From Prunus persica (Eukaryota; Streptophyta; Magnoliopsida; Rosales; Rosaceae), in contig NC_034016.1 in the NCBI RefSeq assembly GCF_000346465.2, positions 15,536,786 to 15,600,785 on the forward strand: a DNA stretch of 64,000 nt, written 5' to 3'. This document shows, piece after piece, positions 13,203-25,226 of the stretch. Each line of letters begins with the position of its first letter. The stretch's first letter is position 1. The notes under the pieces were generated by a model. It made no database searches. It saw only the letters and a program-made list of their open reading frames with translations, and was not told the origin of the DNA. A program made the translations under genes and the position numbers.

Positions 13203-13555
13203 GGGAGATTCACTATATACTCAATATATGAGCCCAAATTATTTTTAAAAAAACTCTATATGAAATGGATTTTAGAAGCACACCCAAAGCTCATTTACAA
13301 CATAACAAAAAGGCTTTTAACTTTTTTTAAATTACAAAACTGACATTGATTTCTTAAAACAAACTCAACCCAAAACCTCATAAAAAAGTTCAAAACACTT
13401 AATAGGGCATCAAAGTAATTTAATAATCAAAATTAAATTCAATAGACAACTGTCATTTGTTGGGTTTTTTTTGGATTTTTTTATAGAAATTAAATGGTGT
13501 AGGGTTTATTTATCTATATAAGAATGGATATATGACTAAATATCTCTTTTTTTAG
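13203..13555 (-). mobile_element. Dispersed MITE-like element A, copy 1
   Basis: About 350 bp. Its reverse complement aligns along its whole length with 19697-20067. Shared landmarks are gagatatttagtcatat at one end, tagataaaccctac, the block with actttgatgccctattga, and a GTTTTATAATTT-type T-rich end. Two full-length copies in opposite orientation about 6.5 kb apart mark it as a mobile, non-autonomous repeat. The superfamily is not assigned. Confidence 0.7.
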
Positions 13556-13560
13556 GGGAT

Positions 13561-13775
13561 TGTTTGACACTGCTTTTGTAACGGCTCAAAGTACTTTCTA
13601 ACAAAAAACATTTTTGATATTGGTAAAAAAACTTTAAAGTGTTTACGGGTCTTAAAAACGATTTCTTGAAAAAGCTTGTCTTCAAGAATTATTTGAATTT
13701 TTAGGAATAATTTTGACGTACTTGTAATAAAAAAACACTTATAAAAAAGTGCTTCCTACATAAGCAGGGCAAACA
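13561..13775. mobile_element. hAT-like MITE
   Basis: About 215 bp. The left end TGTTTGACACTGCTTTTG pairs imperfectly with the reverse complement of the right end, CTGTTTGCCCTGCTTATG. Sub-terminal AAGTACTTT / AGTGCTT motifs are typical of plant hAT MITEs. No clear 8-bp target duplication was found, so the ends are approximate. Confidence 0.5.
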
Positions 13776-14419
13776 GAAAGTATGTTAGATTAAATTAAGT
13801 ATTTTGTATTTGATCATAGGACCGTCCCGATTATCATAAGAGAAGAGAGCTTGACTAAATCATTCATCTTAACTGGAAACTAAGATGCTATATAGAAATA
13901 GAAACCAACTTTTAGAAAAAGAGGATAATATATAGAATGTCTTGTGTTATATGTTTCCTTCCTTACATGCGAAGCAAAGGCAAAGGGGACCACTCTGCGT
14001 TAGGTAACATTCACAGGGAAGCAGATCAACTGCCAACTATCATACTTGTACCGGGTGAAACAAACCCTTTAACAAACATGATGCAATTGCAAGCAAACAA
14101 TTAGTACATATGCCAGTCCAGAGAAGAACGTGAACATCCCATGGAGACAAAACCACATCATTTTTGTTCAACATTGCATTTGATAACAAGCCAAATACGA
14201 TTGATGGATCCATTAAGAAAATACAAAACCCGTTAAACTAAATTTTTTTTTCTGATCTCTCGGGTTGTTACATCTCAGAATCTCGGATAATACATACAAT
14301 CGAATTCAGGTCACAAACATGGCAAATTATAGACTTCAGAAAAACGAAATCCCAATGAAGTTGGTGCGTATTTGTTCCTTATGTCCGTGGATACCAAGCT
14401 TTAACCAATACATCAAGAA

Positions 14420-16461
14420 TTATAGCTTATCAAAAGCTTGTTCAGTTTGATCATCAGAGTTCTCCTCATCCTCATCCGTGGTCTCTCCTTTATGATTCTC
14501 TTCGCCACCTGAACTCGTTTTAATCTTCTTCTCCTTTTTCCTTTGCTTTTTCTTTTGACGTTTCAATCGCTTCTTTGCTGTCCGCTCTTCTGCTGATTTT
14601 AATCTTTCCTCCCTTCTCATAATGAACTCGGCCTCTTCTTTCCTTCTTTGATAGTCCACCTCCATCCTAGCAAGTCTGTCTTGCTCTTTCCGTCTCATCT
14701 GCCGATACTGTTCAGGCACAATTTGGGGTGAGAAAAATATACATGAAATTTAGCCGCCCGCTTAGCGTCCAACAAATCATAACTAATCAAATATTCCAAT
14801 GTCAAGCAAAGAGCAGATGTATGAAAAGAAAATTATAGTTTTATGTGTTCAAATACTGATCAAACGTATCAACTATCCATCCCTTGAGACTGATTCAACA
14901 TCAAACTCAAAACTATGGAGAAGAAAAAGGCTGTTTCAGCAAGCAACTGGCTGTTTTCTATTGCAATACCCTAGGGCACAGCTCTGTTAGCTTCAATTCA
15001 ACTTCCTTCAGGCTGACTGGGGTACAAATCCGGGCTTTCTTGTCCCTTAATTTAAACTTGAAATAAGAAAAACACTGCACTCTACTGCACTGCTCAAGAT
15101 AGCAGGTTTATCCATCCCTTGTACATATAATAACAAAATACAACTTTTCAAAGAGTACAATACATTGTTTAAATCGGGAAGGTCCCCAAGTTCAAGCAGA
15201 ACATACTATTTCAAACAAGATAGAGAGACAGAGATTCGTCTATAAGAGAAAAAATTCGCTAATTAAGGTCATGTACTGCAATCCACATGCTAAAGTAATT
15301 AAACACTTTCATGATACCCTATTGTCCACACAAATAAACCATATAAAGTGCAACCACCATACTCAAAATCCAGTCAGCCAACAAGGGCACCAAAATGTTT
15401 CCACCAATCCCAAAGGAACACTGAATAGTAAACCTGCTTTACTCCATGACAGAATCTCTTTGATTGCCAAAAAATTGAGCATGACTCGGGTGTGCAACTC
15501 TTGCATCTCAGTAACACATTGTTCTACATTATGGGACATACGTGGCTGCCCCAATGTACTGTAACTTGTTTTTGCAATTAGGCTAAGCACATACAATATA
15601 ACAACACCCTCAATATACTAGCAGTGAATCTTACTAAAATAAAGAAAGACTTGCTCAATCCCAAAATTGAAAAACCCTAAACTCCTTACTTGAGAGTTCA
15701 ATGGCCCCCAGTCTCTGCATAGTCACACACTATGCATGGGATGACAAACACTCAAATACCACCTCATGGCAAGTAAATTCCAGATTTTTCCCATGGACAT
15801 AGGTAAATGTTTTACCATTGGGGTTCTAAGCCCAAAAGTAAATTCAAATTCGAAACCAAAGGTCCCTAACTGCATTACTAATGTTTTATACTCAGCTATC
15901 TAAATTCTGAATAACCAAATTTATCAAGACACCCCAATAGGCTACCCTACGTATCATCACTCAAAATACTCCAATTTGTTCAGTAATTTCGTCAAATAAC
16001 CATAAATATATAACTAATATAGTAACATCCCTCAGCCATCTAAATTCTGAATAACCAAATTTCTCAAGACACCCTACTAGGCTAATATAATACATATCAA
16101 CACTCAAAGTATTCCAATTTGTTCAGTCATTTCATCAAATAACCATAAATATCTAATTAATACAGTGACAACACAGTCACCATTGTGATATTGAATCAGC
16201 TAATATACATACCTGATGAAAGTCGCCGGAGCCCGACCCGGCGGAGCTACCTGAGGTGTTGCTGACGCGGACGGGGACATTTTCCAGAATCCTCCGGAGC
16301 TTGATCTCAAGGTCCTCTTCCTCCTCCTTGAACACAGGCGGCGTATACTCCACAAGCGCCGTCGAGCTGGCCGTTGTCGGTGGCTTTGGCGGTAGCGCTA
16401 ATTTCCTTTCAGGCGCCGCCACCAGTTGCAAGTCCCCGTCTTTGGGTCCGCCCGACGACAT
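14420..16461 (-). CDS. PRKRIP1: PRKR-interacting protein 1 homologue (DUF1168)
   Basis: Small nuclear coiled-coil protein of the PRKRIP1 family, known in animals as a spliceosome-associated, dsRNA-binding protein. Two exons: 16213-16461 (83 codons) and 14420-14707 (95 codons plus stop), phase 0, giving 178 aa. The N-terminal half is low-complexity, with a Lys/Pro/Thr stretch, the TALVEYTPP motif and a Gly/Ser run. Exon 2 begins with the family signature YRQMRRKEQDRLARME. It continues as a long charged helix containing EERTAKKRLKRQKKKQRKKEKK, which also serves as a nuclear localisation signal, and ends in an acidic tail. The donor CAG/GTATGT at 16212 and the acceptor at 14708 join the halves exactly where the family domain starts. 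The 1.5-kb intron holds a 140-bp tandem duplication. It resembles Arabidopsis At2g15270. Confidence 0.9.
15892..16170. repeat. 140-bp tandem duplication in the PRKRIP1 intron
   Basis: Two adjacent copies with period 140 (15892-16031 and 16032-16170). They share taaattctgaataaccaaat, caagacaccc, ccaatttgttcagt and caaataaccataaatat, with scattered substitutions and small indels. It lies near the 5' end of the intron (minus-strand gene) and does not overlap coding sequence. Confidence 0.85.
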
Positions 16462-18285
16462 GTCGTAGAAGAGAATCCCTAATTTCTGATTCAGGTGTGG
16501 AGTGTGATGTCAGAATTTGTGGATTCTGAGATTGAAGAGGGACGTCCAGAGATTTGAAGAACCCTAATGGCAGATAGAGTGTTGTGACTATGGGTTTAAT
16601 TTAGCGCCATCCAGAATTCGAAGAGGGTTTTTATATGTTGCCATTGGTTCTTGTACGAGGCCACCCGTAAAAAGGATTTGGGTTGGGCTGGGCTGGGCTG
16701 GGCTCTACCCGTGCCTCAAGCATGTTCCTATTCTTTGCCTTTTTTCTTCACTAGAGTCAATAGGGAAATCGAGGTCTTGAAAAACAAAAACAGAGAAATC
16801 GAGTTGCAAGACACTTGTAGTTTATGTGGTTAAGAATTATTATCTCTGCACTCGGTACCCCAAACTGTCAAATTCGCTACAAAATGAGCCAACCAATTCG
16901 GTTATCTACAAACATGCCCAACTTAATATTATGCAATTGTGTTCATTTTTATTATTTTACTAAGGTAAACTTGTTTTTTAAAGGATACTAGACTAGAGGA
17001 TGGTTCAACAGCGAGTAAACATCTACTAAAGCATTAACCACAAAGTTCGGTTCTCTAAAAATATGCAGAATCCCAACTTTCTCAAAAGACTACATAAGCA
17101 TTCTCTCTCATATGTTGAACAATGAATCAAATATGGCGACTTAGCGCGTCACCAATGTGAAGCTTCCTAAAAATAGCCTGAAAAAAACACTTCTATTTGA
17201 AACCTAATTTGTACATTTGCGCTCTTCTTATGTCTACACTTTCACATCCAATTATCAAAGCATAAAGATACAGTACTAACAAATTGTTGGTTCCTCTTTT
17301 TAACGTAGAAAGATGTGAATTCGAAATCCAGTGTTCCTCGTGCTGATAAAAAAAATTCGCAGTGTGGACATGCATGATCACCCATCTGAAAAACACAGCA
17401 TTGCTAAAAGTAATTCCAAACGAAACTCTCAAATAGCGTTCCCATTTTCCTTTAATTTAGCAAAAGCAAGAGAATATTGTTCAGACCTTTTCAGATGGGC
17501 TTGGATCTAGCTGAACGTAAAGAAAATAATGCAGCAAAAACCTTTTGTTTTCCCTTTTCATGTTCTCGTACATCAATGGAATATGGGGCATAAAATAACT
17601 AAGCATTGTTCCCCTTTTAGAGAGCTGCAAAGCATAATTAACTAAGCTTGATGATAATTAAATAAATAAAAGAAGACTAAACGAAACATCCCCGACGCTT
17701 CGCAGCCACGTGCAAATCGTTCTTAACATATGCTTAATGCAAAACCCATAATCCAATGCTGATTAGTATTTAATTAATGACAACATACCTAAATCAAACT
17801 AACATGTTTCTGGCAGAGGATATGGTCTGCTGATGCAGAACTTGTGCCCCATTAAACAAAAAGCAAAGAGTTGGGTTTGGTTTTGTTTTGAGGTGCTTGC
17901 TTCTTATTTCAACGGTCACCAAAACCTTGTCGTTTAGTCATCAAAATAGAATTAATTAAAGAAATATGGGATGTAAAAAAAAAAATTTAATGGAAATTAG
18001 TTTTATGGTACAATGAATGCAATCATGTGCAATGCCTGGGAAAAGCATGATGCACTCTACCTCAGACGAAACATCCTCGATTGTCCACAAATCTCAACCA
18101 CATGTACTGATTGTATCTCTACTATTTATATTTTATTTTTGCCTTTAATTCTATATAGTTTAGCCTATCTTTAATGAAGTGTTTTTTTGGCGTACTTTAT
18201 TCTTGTGAATGTTAGCATTCAAGATCTCACATTGTAGAAATAGCATAATTTAAAGTATTTTAAGAGCTCTTCGGCACTCTTTTTT

Positions 18286-18600
18286 TAGAGCATTCGTAAT
18301 TATGCACCTTATTTTTTTTAGTTAAAATGTAGCTAAAGTCACACAAAAGCTATTTTATGAGCTCCGTATTAAATTTGAACTCCAATCATACTCTCTAGTT
18401 TAGTGGTCATAAATACTATAAATAAAAGTTTAAAATATGCATAAAACAAAGCAGTATTAAATTATTTGGAGTCACTAGGAATCCTTTCTCTCTCCTCAAA
18501 TTTAGGAGCCCATATAAATCTCCCTATTTTAAGAGGTGGATAGGGAACATGGTTGGATTAGTATTTTTCCAATTCCTACCTAAAATTTGTTTAAGGCACC
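18286..18600 (+). mobile_element. Dispersed MITE-like element B, copy 1 (right end lost)
   Basis: About 315 bp aligning in the same orientation with about 59282-59663. Shared blocks include caaatttaggagc, ggatagggaa, the ggagtcac/ttaggagtcc region and the GTTTAAAATAT region. The left terminus reads TTAGAGCATTCG. The other copy ends in GCAAATGCTCTTA, its inverted counterpart. GAGCATT termini flanked by TTA/TAA suggest a Tourist/PIF-Harbinger-type MITE; that assignment is an inference. Confidence 0.6.
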
Positions 18601-19696
18601 ATTGGTTCACGGAATGAATTTAAGGAGAAATCACTTCCCATGTCATTTTCCAAGAGATGAGAAATGGAAGGTTTTCCCATGTTTGGTAATGTTAGGAAAG
18701 TAACCGGGATGTATCACTTTATTTCTTTTCTCATGCTTGTTTTGAGTAGAAATGGAAAACAAAATTTGTATAATTTTTCAACTATACTCATATTAAATCA
18801 AATAAAAAAAAATATTTAATGATATATTGTAATTCTAAATTGTTAATGGGGACAAAATGGTCATGAAAAATATACATTTAATGTTGGCTCATTTTCCCAA
18901 ATTTTCTCATGATGAGAGAAAACAAAACTCAAAGGGAGAAGAGGGCTTCACTTTCCCATGTATGGACTTATCAAATATGGGAAAACAATTGATTTCTCAT
19001 CCATAAACCTCATTTCCCATGATAAATTTTTATGGAGCCCATTACATATGCTATACAAGCTAGTTTTTATAGGCAAATTCTACCTATGGACTCTTAATAG
19101 TAACTTTGTTGCAAGTGCTAAAGTTTATATGAAATTAGAATTCTTTATTTTCATTGATAAAACATTTTCTCTCAAGCTTGAACACTCACTACTAGAAAAG
19201 GGGCAAAAGCCACGGTTATTATAAAGTAAAATTGTTTGTTCAAACTGTTACAATTCATGTGTGTCAAAAGTTAGACAAGAATAAATGAAGAAAATAAATG
19301 AATTTCAAATGATTTATTGCATATAATTGTTTCAAATCCATTTCATATATGCTAAGTCTAGTTATTTCAAATATATTCAATTTTGATGTTTTCTAGTTTT
19401 TGTAGCAAATAACCTTGTTGTCAAATCCAAATCGTTTATTTCAAATTCCTCCATCCAAACAGAATCAATTTTAATGCTGAAGTTATTTGCATTGAATTCT
19501 CAAATCATTATTTGGAACATTTCTAACAATTTATAGAAAATAACTTACATGAAACGAGCTTATATCACTATTCTCTGTATATAAGAATAGTGATATATGC
19601 TCATTATATTTAAATTTATCGGAAAAAATATGAGTGTTTGTTTCATTTGTGGATCCATATGGGAGCCAAAGGCTATTGCCTCCTCTCGACCCTAAT

Positions 19697-20067
19697 CTTA
19701 TTCAATTAATTTTTTGAGATATTTAGTCATATACCTATTTTTAGCACTAATAATATAGATAAACCCTACGTCATTTAATTTATATAAACAAATCCAAAAA
19801 AAAATCCAAAAAATGACAGTTTGCCTTATTGAATTCAATTTTGATTATTAAATTACTTTGATGCCCTATTGAGTGTTTTGAGTTTGTTTATGAGGTTTTG
19901 GGGTTGTGTTTCTTTTAAGAAATCAATGACAGTTTTGTAATTTAAAAGAAGTTAAAAGCATTTTTGTTATGTTGTAAATAAGTTTTGGGTGTGTTTATAA
20001 AGTTCATTTTTTTATGATTGTTTTATAATTTGGTCTCCTATATTAGGTATAATAGTGAATTTTTCAA
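19697..20067 (+). mobile_element. Dispersed MITE-like element A, copy 2
   Basis: Full-length inverted counterpart of 13203-13555 (see that entry). It lies in the spacer upstream of the MYB gene. The two copies differ by substitutions and short indels, so they are old insertions. Confidence 0.7.
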
Positions 20068-20639
20068 ATTTTTTTTTTGGACGGGGGTGCCGAATTACTT
20101 TGATAAGACGCGAGCAAACCAAAATTTGTTTGAGCACTTCTTCATCTAACCTCAACGACTAAAATTCATGAATACATGGTTTGTTTATGAATTGGTGTTT
20201 GAAACGAACCGAACTTGCATAGTCAACTTCTTGGGTTTTCGTTTTCGTTTTTTCTTTTGGTACTGTAGATTGATGATGTTGACTGAGGAAGGCTAAAACG
20301 AAATTCCTTTTGGACGACAAATAAATTCAAAACAAATTATTCTTCTCGATGAAACTTTATTATGAGGGACAAATTTGGCCTATTTCTAGATTCCTCTTGA
20401 TATGCATTGGCATATTGCTAACCAAAACGAATTCTGACTGGTTAGAATTTAATTTATTCCTCCTTTTAAGGAAAATAGTTTTGTTTATTCCGAAACTGAT
20501 ACACTTCAATTTGTCTATGAGTTTTTTTTGTGTCCTTCCATCCCATGATTTTATGATCAATTGGAGAGCATGATTCGAATGTGAGATCTCTACCAACCGC
20601 AAGAAGAGCGAGAGTTAGTTGATTCATGTAACCATATTG

Positions 20640-20720
20640 TATCATTTTTACATACGCGTGAGTCGAACTTAAAATTTTCTTAAATAAAACATAATTAACT
20701 ATCATTAGACCAAAAGTTAG
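20640..20720 (-). mobile_element. SINE-like fragment (family 2)
   Basis: On the minus strand a box-A-like TTGGTCTAATGATAGTTAA precedes a box-B-like AAGTTCGACTCACG. The same arrangement occurs on the plus strand at about 24692-24790. Both look like degraded tRNA-derived SINE heads. Ends not determined. Confidence 0.35.
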
Positions 20721-22421
20721 TTTGTAACAAAAAATTGACACAATAAAATAATTCCTTAATTAGTCTTTACCACAAATCCTTATTGGAGAAACTATTTCTT
20801 GCAACGTAAATTGTTTGGGTAATATTAACTGAAATTTAATGAGAGAAAATAGGAAATTCGAGAGAGTAAATATAATAATGTTCTTGGTATCAGATGTAAA
20901 CAATTCATTTTGAAATTACTAAAATTCCTACCATTTGAAAAGAAAAAGAGAAATCGCGATAACATGACAAGTTGTCTATCAAGAACAAATTCCACATAAT
21001 TAATTAAATAAATTTTTAAAATTTTGTCCACGTAGTAAAATATGGGTGAGTCTATGCGGCAACATTGATTGTCACGTCATTATTTAACGTAAAACATGAT
21101 GGTTGGACTAACGAATGTATGAAAATGATACGAAAATAAATGTTATGCATACGACATATACGAAAAAAATTTAATATGCAACTCGGTAAACTTCCACTTA
21201 GTAAAATAAAAATTACCCATATATATATATATATATAATCAGAAAATGAGTGTGTAAGAAACTTGGACTAAACAAGTACCAAAGCACAGAGTTGTTAGGT
21301 AGCTGTATCAACAGAAATCTGGTACTGATCCGTTGATGCTTATCTTCTATAATTAGCTAACTCATTAATTAATTAATTCCCAAATTTACAACTCCCAAAT
21401 TCAAATTTTAAATTAAGCCAGCAAATGCCTACGGTGTCGTTTTCATCACTCAACATACTGTTAGAAGTTCGATGATGACCGCCTGGTGTCGGTAGACACT
21501 GAAGGCCGTTGGCGTCTCATAGTCTCAGCCGCGCTCCAGGTATACAGCCTGGACTGACAGCTTGTCAGTCATGACCCGACTTCCCATTTCTCGACCGCTC
21601 TTGTCGTTTTCCTCCACCTCAGCACTTCCGTGCACCCCAAATAAACAATAAAACAAATAAAATAAAACAAAATAATAAAAAAAAAGTTAAGAAACCGAAC
21701 CAAAATCTTAAAATCTCTCACGTAATGCTCTCCAGCCTGGCTCAGTCAAACTTATCCTCAACTACCTCTAATCTCTCCCCAATTTCTCGCGATATTTTCA
21801 CAAATAACTTCTTATTTTCTCTTTTTTTTACTTTATGCGTTTTACTCATGTGGAAAATGAATTTGAAAATAGAACATCAATGTTTGGTTCCAAGTATAAA
21901 AAATAATTTCTTATCACATGAAAATAATTCCTTATTCTCAAGGGTTTTATTTTCTCTTCACACGGAAAAAAGTCTAGAAATATATACACTTTTTTCATAA
22001 TCAATCTATCCACATTTTATAATTACAATTTTATTCAACAATAAGGATAATAATAATAATTTTATTATTTTATATATTTCATATTTTTAACTATATATTT
22101 AGAAAACTAAACAAAGAATATAAAGCGATATCTCATACTTACGTTCCAACATTACTAAACATCATAACTGAATTTTCTAATTTTTTTAAAAAAAATAACA
22201 AAAAAAAAAAATTTTCGTCAAATTCTTTTGTGAAACTAAATAGGACCTCAGAAACTTCCATAACTGCAACCAGTCAAAACGGGAAACTAACTCTTAACGC
22301 TCTCTTTCTCTCTCTCGCGAGAGATATTGCGCGATGCCGAGATTTTAGTGGGAGGAGGATTCTCAGCAATCCACAGGGCCTACGTGGCAACGCGTGGTGG
22401 TTATACAGCTGTAGAGTGATG

Positions 22422-22514
22422 TAACGGGTAATGCAGCAGTACCGGTTGCCATAACGCCCGTTACCCGATTCGGTTAACCGGCCCTATCAGTTACCCTAGC
22501 CTCTCCTTTATAAA
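22422..22514 (+). promoter_or_regulatory. MYB-gene promoter: TATA box and cluster of MYB core sites
   Basis: A TTTATAAA box at 22507-22514 lies about 185 nt before the MYB start codon. The 72 nt at 22422-22493 hold six CNGTTR or reverse-complement cores: TAACGG 22422, CGGTTG 22443, CCGTTA 22458, CGGTTA 22471, TAACCG 22475 and CAGTTA 22488. CNGTTR is the generic R2R3-MYB core, so autoregulation or regulation by related MYBs is plausible but unproven. Confidence 0.55.
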
Positions 22515-22697
22515 CCCCTCTAACTCCTCTCTCCCTCTCTCACAAAATCTTAAGAGCCTACGAGGCCGAGACTCTCTCTCTCCTCAAAACCTCTCCGCGC
22601 CTCTCCCAATCTCTCTCCTCCAATTTTGTAGAATATTTATCCCAATTTTAATTTACGTTTCACTTATATCTAAGGTTAGGGTTTTTCTGATTTCGAA

Positions 22698-23606
22698 ATG
22701 GATCAACGAGAATCGGCAATGGACTCGTCGGCGCAAGCGCAGAGAGAACTGGATCGGGTCAAGGGTCCGTGGAGCCCCGACGAGGACGAGAAGTTACGGC
22801 AGCTGGTACAGCACCACGGCGCTCGCAACTGGTCCTTGATAAGCAAGTCGGTACCGGGCCGGTCCGGCAAGTCGTGCCGCCTCCGATGGTGCAACCAGCT
22901 CTCGCCGGAGGTGGAGCACCGGGCCTTCACCCCAGAGGAGGACGAGATCATCGCCGGGGCCCACGCCAAGTACGGCAACAAGTGGGCCACCATAGCCAGG
23001 CTCCTCAACGGCCGTACGGACAATGCGATCAAGAACCACTGGAACTCGACGCTGAAGCGAAAGTTCTCGGCGATCTCGGGAAACGACGATGGACCAACGA
23101 TCGACGACAATCACTTTCGGCCGGAGAAGAAAACGGCTACCGCAGCGGTGTCGTTTTCTGGCCTCTGTTACAGCCCTGGGAGCCCCTCCGGATCCGATGT
23201 CAGCGACTCGGGCGCGCCCGCCATCTCCTCGTCGCACGTGTTCCGGCCCGTGGCGAGAACCGGTGGAGTATTGACTCGCGAGTCGCCTCCGAGTCAGAAC
23301 GACAGAAAGAACGAAGCGCACGAGCCGTCGACTCTGCTGACTCTGTCTTTACCAGGAGTCGACGATACGCCGTCGCACGAGTTGCCCGTCCTTGAATCGG
23401 CCGCTCGCCGAGTAGAAGGAACGGCGTCGTTGCAGCCCGAGACTAGTAATGCTGGTAATACGCTGTCGTTCGGGACGGAGTTTTTGTCTGTGATGCAGGA
23501 GATGATAAGAACGGAAGTGAGGAGTTATATGGAGGGGATGTGCTTACACAGTGAGGGTGTGAGAAATGCTGGGGTTAAGCGCATTGCCATCAGCAAGCTT
23601 GATTAA
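22698..23606 (+). CDS. R2R3-MYB transcription factor, subgroup 22 (MYB44/70/73/77 type)
   Basis: Intronless gene, 302 aa, as usual for subgroup 22. The R2 repeat (about residues 20-70) and R3 repeat (about 72-121) have the regular Trp spacing, with Phe in place of the first R3 Trp. The helix ends [10 protein letters not shown]. Subgroup signatures follow: [17 protein letters not shown] at 154-170, an EAR-type LTLSL motif at 214-218, and a C-terminal [19 protein letters not shown] helix at 262-280. No bHLH-interaction motif appears in R3. Family members are nuclear regulators of abscisic-acid, drought, auxin and defence responses. The EAR-type motif suggests repressor activity in some contexts. 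The upstream ATG of the pair at 22698 and 22719 was chosen; both are in frame. GC content is much higher than in the flanks, which is normal for these genes. Its promoter contains a TATA box and clustered MYB cores. Confidence 0.95.
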   Translation: MDQRESAMDSSAQAQRELDRVKGPWSPDEDEKLRQLVQHHGARNWSLISKSVPGRSGKSCRLRWCNQLSPEVEHRAFTPEEDEIIAGAHAKYGNKWATIARLLNGRTDNAIKNHWNSTLKRKFSAISGNDDGPTIDDNHFRPEKKTATAAVSFSGLCYSPGSPSGSDVSDSGAPAISSSHVFRPVARTGGVLTRESPPSQNDRKNEAHEPSTLLTLSLPGVDDTPSHELPVLESAARRVEGTASLQPETSNAGNTLSFGTEFLSVMQEMIRTEVRSYMEGMCLHSEGVRNAGVKRIAISKLD

Positions 23607-25226
23607 GAGTTCAAAATGAAAAATTAATCAGGATTAGTGAGTTAAGAAATCAGAATTAGAGAGTGGAGTTGAGATGAGAAGCCACACAGGCACAAAAACA
23701 AAAAAAGACTGTCGTTTTTTCTTTTTTAGGAGAAAAAATAAAATTTTTGAGAATGTACAGAAGGTGAAAGACCACAGTTTAGAAATTTAAATTTTCTTTC
23801 GGTTTTTTGGTTGGACTCAAATTCGCTGTTTTTTTTATTTATTTGTCATCGTGGTTCGATTTGACACTGGCACTGTTGTTAAATTCCAACCAAACCATAA
23901 CCGATTTCTGCTTATCGAAGAAGAAAACTATATTTAAAATGAAAAGAGTAAAAACGGAAAAAAATGGTTGTTTAAAATTAGGCCCGTTTTTGGTACGGTG
24001 CGTACTGAATGACGTACAACTTTTGGACGGAAAAGCATATGGTTTGGTTGGACTTTTGACTTTTCAGATTTTGTATTTTTTGGGTTGTATTTTGTATATT
24101 CGTTTCGTAGTGGTTACAGTACTTGTCAGTACACACCTCCTTTCTTGAGTATACAAATTTGTTTTTTTCGTCCAAATTATTCCCCACCCAAATACACGTG
24201 AAGTCCAGATTTTCAAATTTGAAAAGAAAATAAATTTCCAACTACCGTGTTTTGTTTTTATTTATTCAGATCCCGTACTGCATTTGGAGTATTTGGGAAA
24301 TTTTTTTCCTGAAAATTGATCATGTGATTCTTATTTGCATTATGAATGTAGTCTAGCATCGTATAGCACTGTTGATAGTTGAATGAGTATCAACACAACA
24401 TATCATGATAAACCTTAAAAGATTTGAACAAAGGAAATTGAGTCACCATACCAAAATTAGGCAGGTAGGAGTCATGGAAGGTTGACCCAAACTTAAACAT
24501 GTCTTAGCAAAATGAAGAAAGAAGTCAAGTTTGAGTTTAGGAGGAGTTTGGAGGGTTTGAGGGTTGCTAGGCATAGCAAAAGAATATCAAAGCCTTGTAA
24601 CGAACATTTCATATACCATGTATCTTGTATGTTAAGCTTCGACATTTAAGATTGCGTGTTTAAATTCATTTTCCTCAATATCGTTTGAGTGTTAACTAGT
24701 CTTTGGTCTAGTGATATTTGTCTTCATTTGGTTAGAAGAGGTCTCGTGTTTTATGTTCAACTCACATGAATGATAAAAGACAATATATATTTGTGATGGT
24801 GCATCCTTGTTGTTGTTGTGTGCATCAGCCCTTTATAAAACTATCATGTAAATATTATATTGTTTGTATTTTAAAAAAAATCGTTGGTGTGTTTAATTTT
24901 TTTTACCCTCTTGTTTCTTGTAGTGCTCTTGTCCAAGCCTTGTTTAGCAGAAGCCCAACCCAAAATTCAGTCTCAGAATACACAAAAAAAGTCCAGCCCA
25001 ATTTCCAGATTGATCCAATCTGGGCTGCATACGACGAATAGAGGAGAAAGTAGTCGTTTCTACGTTTTGCTTTCCAGCCATCTGAAAATTCTGTACTCTT
25101 TCGAGAGGAAGAGAAGAGAGAGGGCTGTGGAAATTCCAGAGATCGTATAGATCAGCGAAGCAGAGGTGCTTAGAATTCGAAGAGAAGATATACAGAGAAA
25201 GAAAGAGGGAGGAGTGCAAGAGAAAG
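23607..25226. other. Spacer between MYB and UNC-50, with a SINE-like piece
   Basis: MYB 3' UTR, then AT-rich DNA. A SINE-like head (box-A-like TTTGGTCTAGTGATATTTG and box-B-like TTATGTTCAACTCACATG) lies at about 24692-24790 and matches the family at 20640-20720. The last 150 nt are the GA-rich UNC-50 leader. No coding exon seen. Confidence 0.5.

Larger units (their letters stand above)
12929..14419. other. Spacer with MITE insertions between the reticulon and PRKRIP1 genes
   Basis: Upstream region of the reticulon gene (minus) and downstream region of the PRKRIP1 gene (minus). Two MITE-like elements fill 13203-13555 and 13561-13775 (separate entries). A T-rich run lies at about 13168-13190. 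The remaining sequence shows no coding signal. Confidence 0.6.
16462..22697. other. 6.2-kb AT-rich spacer with several MITEs
   Basis: Divergent spacer between the PRKRIP1 gene (minus) and the MYB gene (plus). The PRKRIP1 leader and a GGGCT tandem at about 16690-16704 lie at the left. Element B copy 1 (18286-18600), a further TIR-like unit of about 18600-19040, a short hairpin at 19561-19597 and element A copy 2 (19697-20067) follow. A SINE-like piece on the minus strand is at about 20640-20720. The MYB promoter is at the right. A GC-richer patch at 21470-21610 carries small palindromes. No coding exon recognised. Confidence 0.6.

Noticed and set aside
18600..19040. Possible separate MITE beside element B copy 1
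   Set aside because: Only a partial inverted similarity (gagaaat and gttttcccat blocks). Ends and target duplication are not clear, so it is mentioned only in the spacer entry.
22769..23395. 208-aa plus-strand and 175-aa minus-strand ORFs inside the MYB gene
   Set aside because: GC-rich shadow frames of the MYB coding sequence, with no family features.
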